This document shows positions 13,403 through 14,728 of a DNA stretch of 14,728 bases, piece after piece; positions within the stretch are counted from its first letter, which is position 1; each line of letters opens with the position of its first letter. The DNA lies in NCBI GenBank assembly GCA_948482865.1, contig CAOMHR010000020.1, forward strand, positions 1 to 14,728. Reading direction: 5' to 3'. A program made the translations under genes and the position numbers. The notes under the pieces are model-generated. The model did not search any database. It was not told the origin of the DNA and worked only from the letters and a program-made list of their open reading frames with translations. The DNA is from Christensenellaceae bacterium (GTDB lineage: Bacteria > Bacillota > Clostridia > Christensenellales > Borkfalkiaceae).

Positions 13403-13431
13403 AATATAACACGCGCACGGCAAAAAATCAA
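13403..13431 (-). promoter_or_regulatory. Promoter of rpmB
   Basis: Reading leftward: TTGATT (13431-13426), 17-base spacer, TATATT (13408-13403) preceded by TGT, an extended -10. Transcription would start near 13396, leaving a leader of about 75 bases. No clear regulatory structure was identified in that leader. Confidence 0.72.
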
Positions 13432-13523
13432 TCAAAAACGGCGAAAAAGATTAATTTTTTTTATTTTTTCCAAAATAATTTCAGGGAAAACATTTCAATT
13501 AAAGATAAAGATATAAAATATTC

Positions 13524-13552
13524 TTGCAAAAAAGCGTAAAATAGTTTACAAT
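13524..13552 (+). promoter_or_regulatory. Promoter of yloU-fakA
   Basis: TTGCAA (13524-13529), 17-base spacer, TACAAT (13547-13552). The start would be near 13559, about 15 bases before the yloU ATG. The A/T-tract-rich stretch 13441-13523 upstream could act as an UP element and holds no gene. Confidence 0.75.
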
Positions 13553-13573
13553 ACTGGAAAGACGGGAGATGTT

Positions 13574-13921
13574 ATGTCAGTAAATACAAGCAACGTATAC
13601 GGTAAAATTTCAATATCCGACGCAGCGATCAGCAAAGTGGCTAAAAACGCGGCGCTGGAATGTTACGGTATCGTCGATACGGTTTCCCGCAGATTTTCCG
13701 ATTCTTTTTCCGAACTCAGAAAAAAGCAGACGGGAAAGGGGATTAAAGTGGTAACTTCGGGCGACAGGATTTTTATCGACGTCTACGTTATTATAAAATA
13801 CGGCGTGTCTATCAACGCCGTTGCGGAATCTCTTAAAGAAGGGGTAAAGTACAAAGTTGAAAAGTTCACAGGAATGATTGTTGATACCGTGAACGTAAAT
13901 ATCATAGGGGTAAAGCTGTAA
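13574..13921 (+). CDS. yloU: Asp23/Gls24 family protein YloU
   Basis: A 115-residue protein of the Asp23/Gls24 (DUF322) family. Typical segments are 'GKISISDAAISKVAKNAALECYG' (family start; shown in parts: GKISISDAAI and ALECYGIV), 'GIKVV' and 'IDVYVIIKYGVSINAVAESL', ending 'TVNVNIIGV'. Members are cytoplasmic and associated with the envelope or with stress; no exact function is known. The GGGAG site (13564-13568) serves the ATG. The gene precedes fakA, a pairing conserved through Firmicutes, and probably shares its transcript, since only 86 bases with no good terminator lie between. Confidence 0.92.
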   Translation: MSVNTSNVYGKISISDAAISKVAKNAALECYGIVDTVSRRFSDSFSELRKKQTGKGIKVVTSGDRIFIDVYVIIKYGVSINAVAESLKEGVKYKVEKFTGMIVDTVNVNIIGVKL

Positions 13922-14007
13922 TACGGCTTTACCTTGCTTTTGTGTTTACTACTATATTTTCGGTAAAACCTACGTAAGATATTTTAACGGACTAAATTAG
14001 GAGTGTT

Positions 14008-14728
14008 ATGCAAAAAACCATCAACAGCACCGAATTCAGAAAAATGGTTGCAAGCGGTGCGAGAATGCTTGAAATAAACAGGGCGAAAGTTGACGCGCTT
14101 AACGTATTCCCCGTACCTGACGGAGACACCGGTACGAATATGTCGCTTACTATGCAGTCTGCGATTAGGGAAATGAACTCTTGCTCGTCAAACCGTTTTC
14201 AGGAAATATGCGACGCAGTTTCAAAGGGCGCGTTAAAGGGCGCGCGCGGAAATTCCGGCGTTATATCGTCACAGATATTCAGGGGAATTTGTTCCGTATT
14301 AAAGGACACAAAGGACTCTTTCGATACAAAAACTTTTTCAAAGGCGCTTGAAGCAGGCACAAAAGTTGCCTACTCCGCGGTATCCATTCCCAAGGAAGGA
14401 ACTATTTTAACCGTCGTAAGAATGATGAGCGAAGCGTCGTCGAAACTTGCCGGCAAACACAAGGACTTTGTGGAGTATCTGACCGCGCTTATAGAAGTGG
14501 GCGACGAAGCTCTCGCCCGCACGCCCGAACTTCTGCCCGTACTGAAAAAGGCGGGCGTCGTAGACTCGGGCGGGGTCGGTCTTATGACCATAATGCGCGG
14601 ATTTTTAGCCGCGATAACGGGCGAAGAAATAGACGCGGACTCCATTCCTACCGAATCGCAGGACTTTTCGAAGGGCGGCTCTGCCGACTTCGGCGATAAT
14701 TCCGATATAATAAATCTCGATTTAGGCG
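14008..14728 (+). CDS. fakA: DAK-domain fatty acid kinase catalytic subunit (YloV/FakA), 3'-truncated
   Basis: The first 240 residues of a protein usually about 550 residues long; it runs off the right edge. The N-terminal DhaL (Dak2) kinase domain has the nucleotide and Mg2+ loop 'NVFPVPDGDTGTNMS' (32-46; Asp38, Asp40) and 'GALKGARGNSGVISSQIFRG' (74-93). 'AGVVDSGGVGLM' marks the end of the domain, and an acidic linker starts near 'GEEIDADSIP'. FakA phosphorylates fatty acids bound to FakB (DegV-type) proteins so that they can enter phospholipid synthesis. The ATG at 14008 follows AGGAG at 13999-14003. It lies downstream of yloU as expected. Confidence 0.93.
   Translation, partial: MQKTINSTEFRKMVASGARMLEINRAKVDALNVFPVPDGDTGTNMSLTMQSAIREMNSCSSNRFQEICDAVSKGALKGARGNSGVISSQIFRGICSVLKDTKDSFDTKTFSKALEAGTKVAYSAVSIPKEGTILTVVRMMSEASSKLAGKHKDFVEYLTALIEVGDEALARTPELLPVLKKAGVVDSGGVGLMTIMRGFLAAITGEEIDADSIPTESQDFSKGGSADFGDNSDIINLDLG

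Noticed and set aside
13922..14007. Terminator or promoter between yloU and fakA
   Set aside because: Only an imperfect 8-of-9 pairing with a long loop and no T-run, and no -35/-10 pair with proper spacing; the genes are treated as one transcript.

Overview
The window looks like chromosome from an endospore-forming Firmicute of the class Clostridia. The main operon has roughly even base composition and uses ATA and AGG codons freely. The gene order yicC-gmk-rpoZ-priA-def-fmt-rsmB-rlmN-rpe-thiN-spoVM, then a reversed rpmB, then yloU-fakA, is the conserved Firmicute neighbourhood known from Bacillus subtilis (yloC to yloV). No mobile element, tRNA, rRNA or CRISPR array is visible.

Layout. Bases 1-632 hold the 3' end of a nitrilase-fold gene that seems to lack all three catalytic residues, closed by a strong terminator. 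A promoter at 673-701 then drives one dense rightward operon to a terminator at 11508-11539. Its thirteen genes cover RNA decay (yicC), GMP phosphorylation (gmk), the RNA polymerase omega subunit (rpoZ), replication restart (priA), N-formylmethionine handling (def, fmt), rRNA methylation (rsmB, rlmN), a serine hydrolase, pentose-phosphate and thiamine metabolism (rpe, thiN), a 22-residue SpoVM-like peptide, and an M19 dipeptidase. From rsmB to the dipeptidase, six junctions in a row are four-base ATGA overlaps. The remA, coaBC, prpC, prkC and rsgA genes found in the B. subtilis version are absent here.

Bases 11540-13080 interrupt the conserved order with two lipoprotein genes. One is a rightward BspA-type leucine-rich-repeat lipoprotein whose promoter predicts an almost leaderless mRNA. 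The other is a leftward, much more AT-rich lipoprotein of unknown function, framed by two nearly identical terminator hairpins.

Conserved order resumes with leftward rpmB (ribosomal protein bL28). Promoters diverging from the space before it drive rpmB one way and yloU-fakA the other. fakA (DAK domain) runs off the right edge.

The best new item is the spoVM-like micro-ORF at 10519-10587. It lies in the expected syntenic slot, matches the SpoVM pattern without gaps, and overlaps both neighbours by ATGA.
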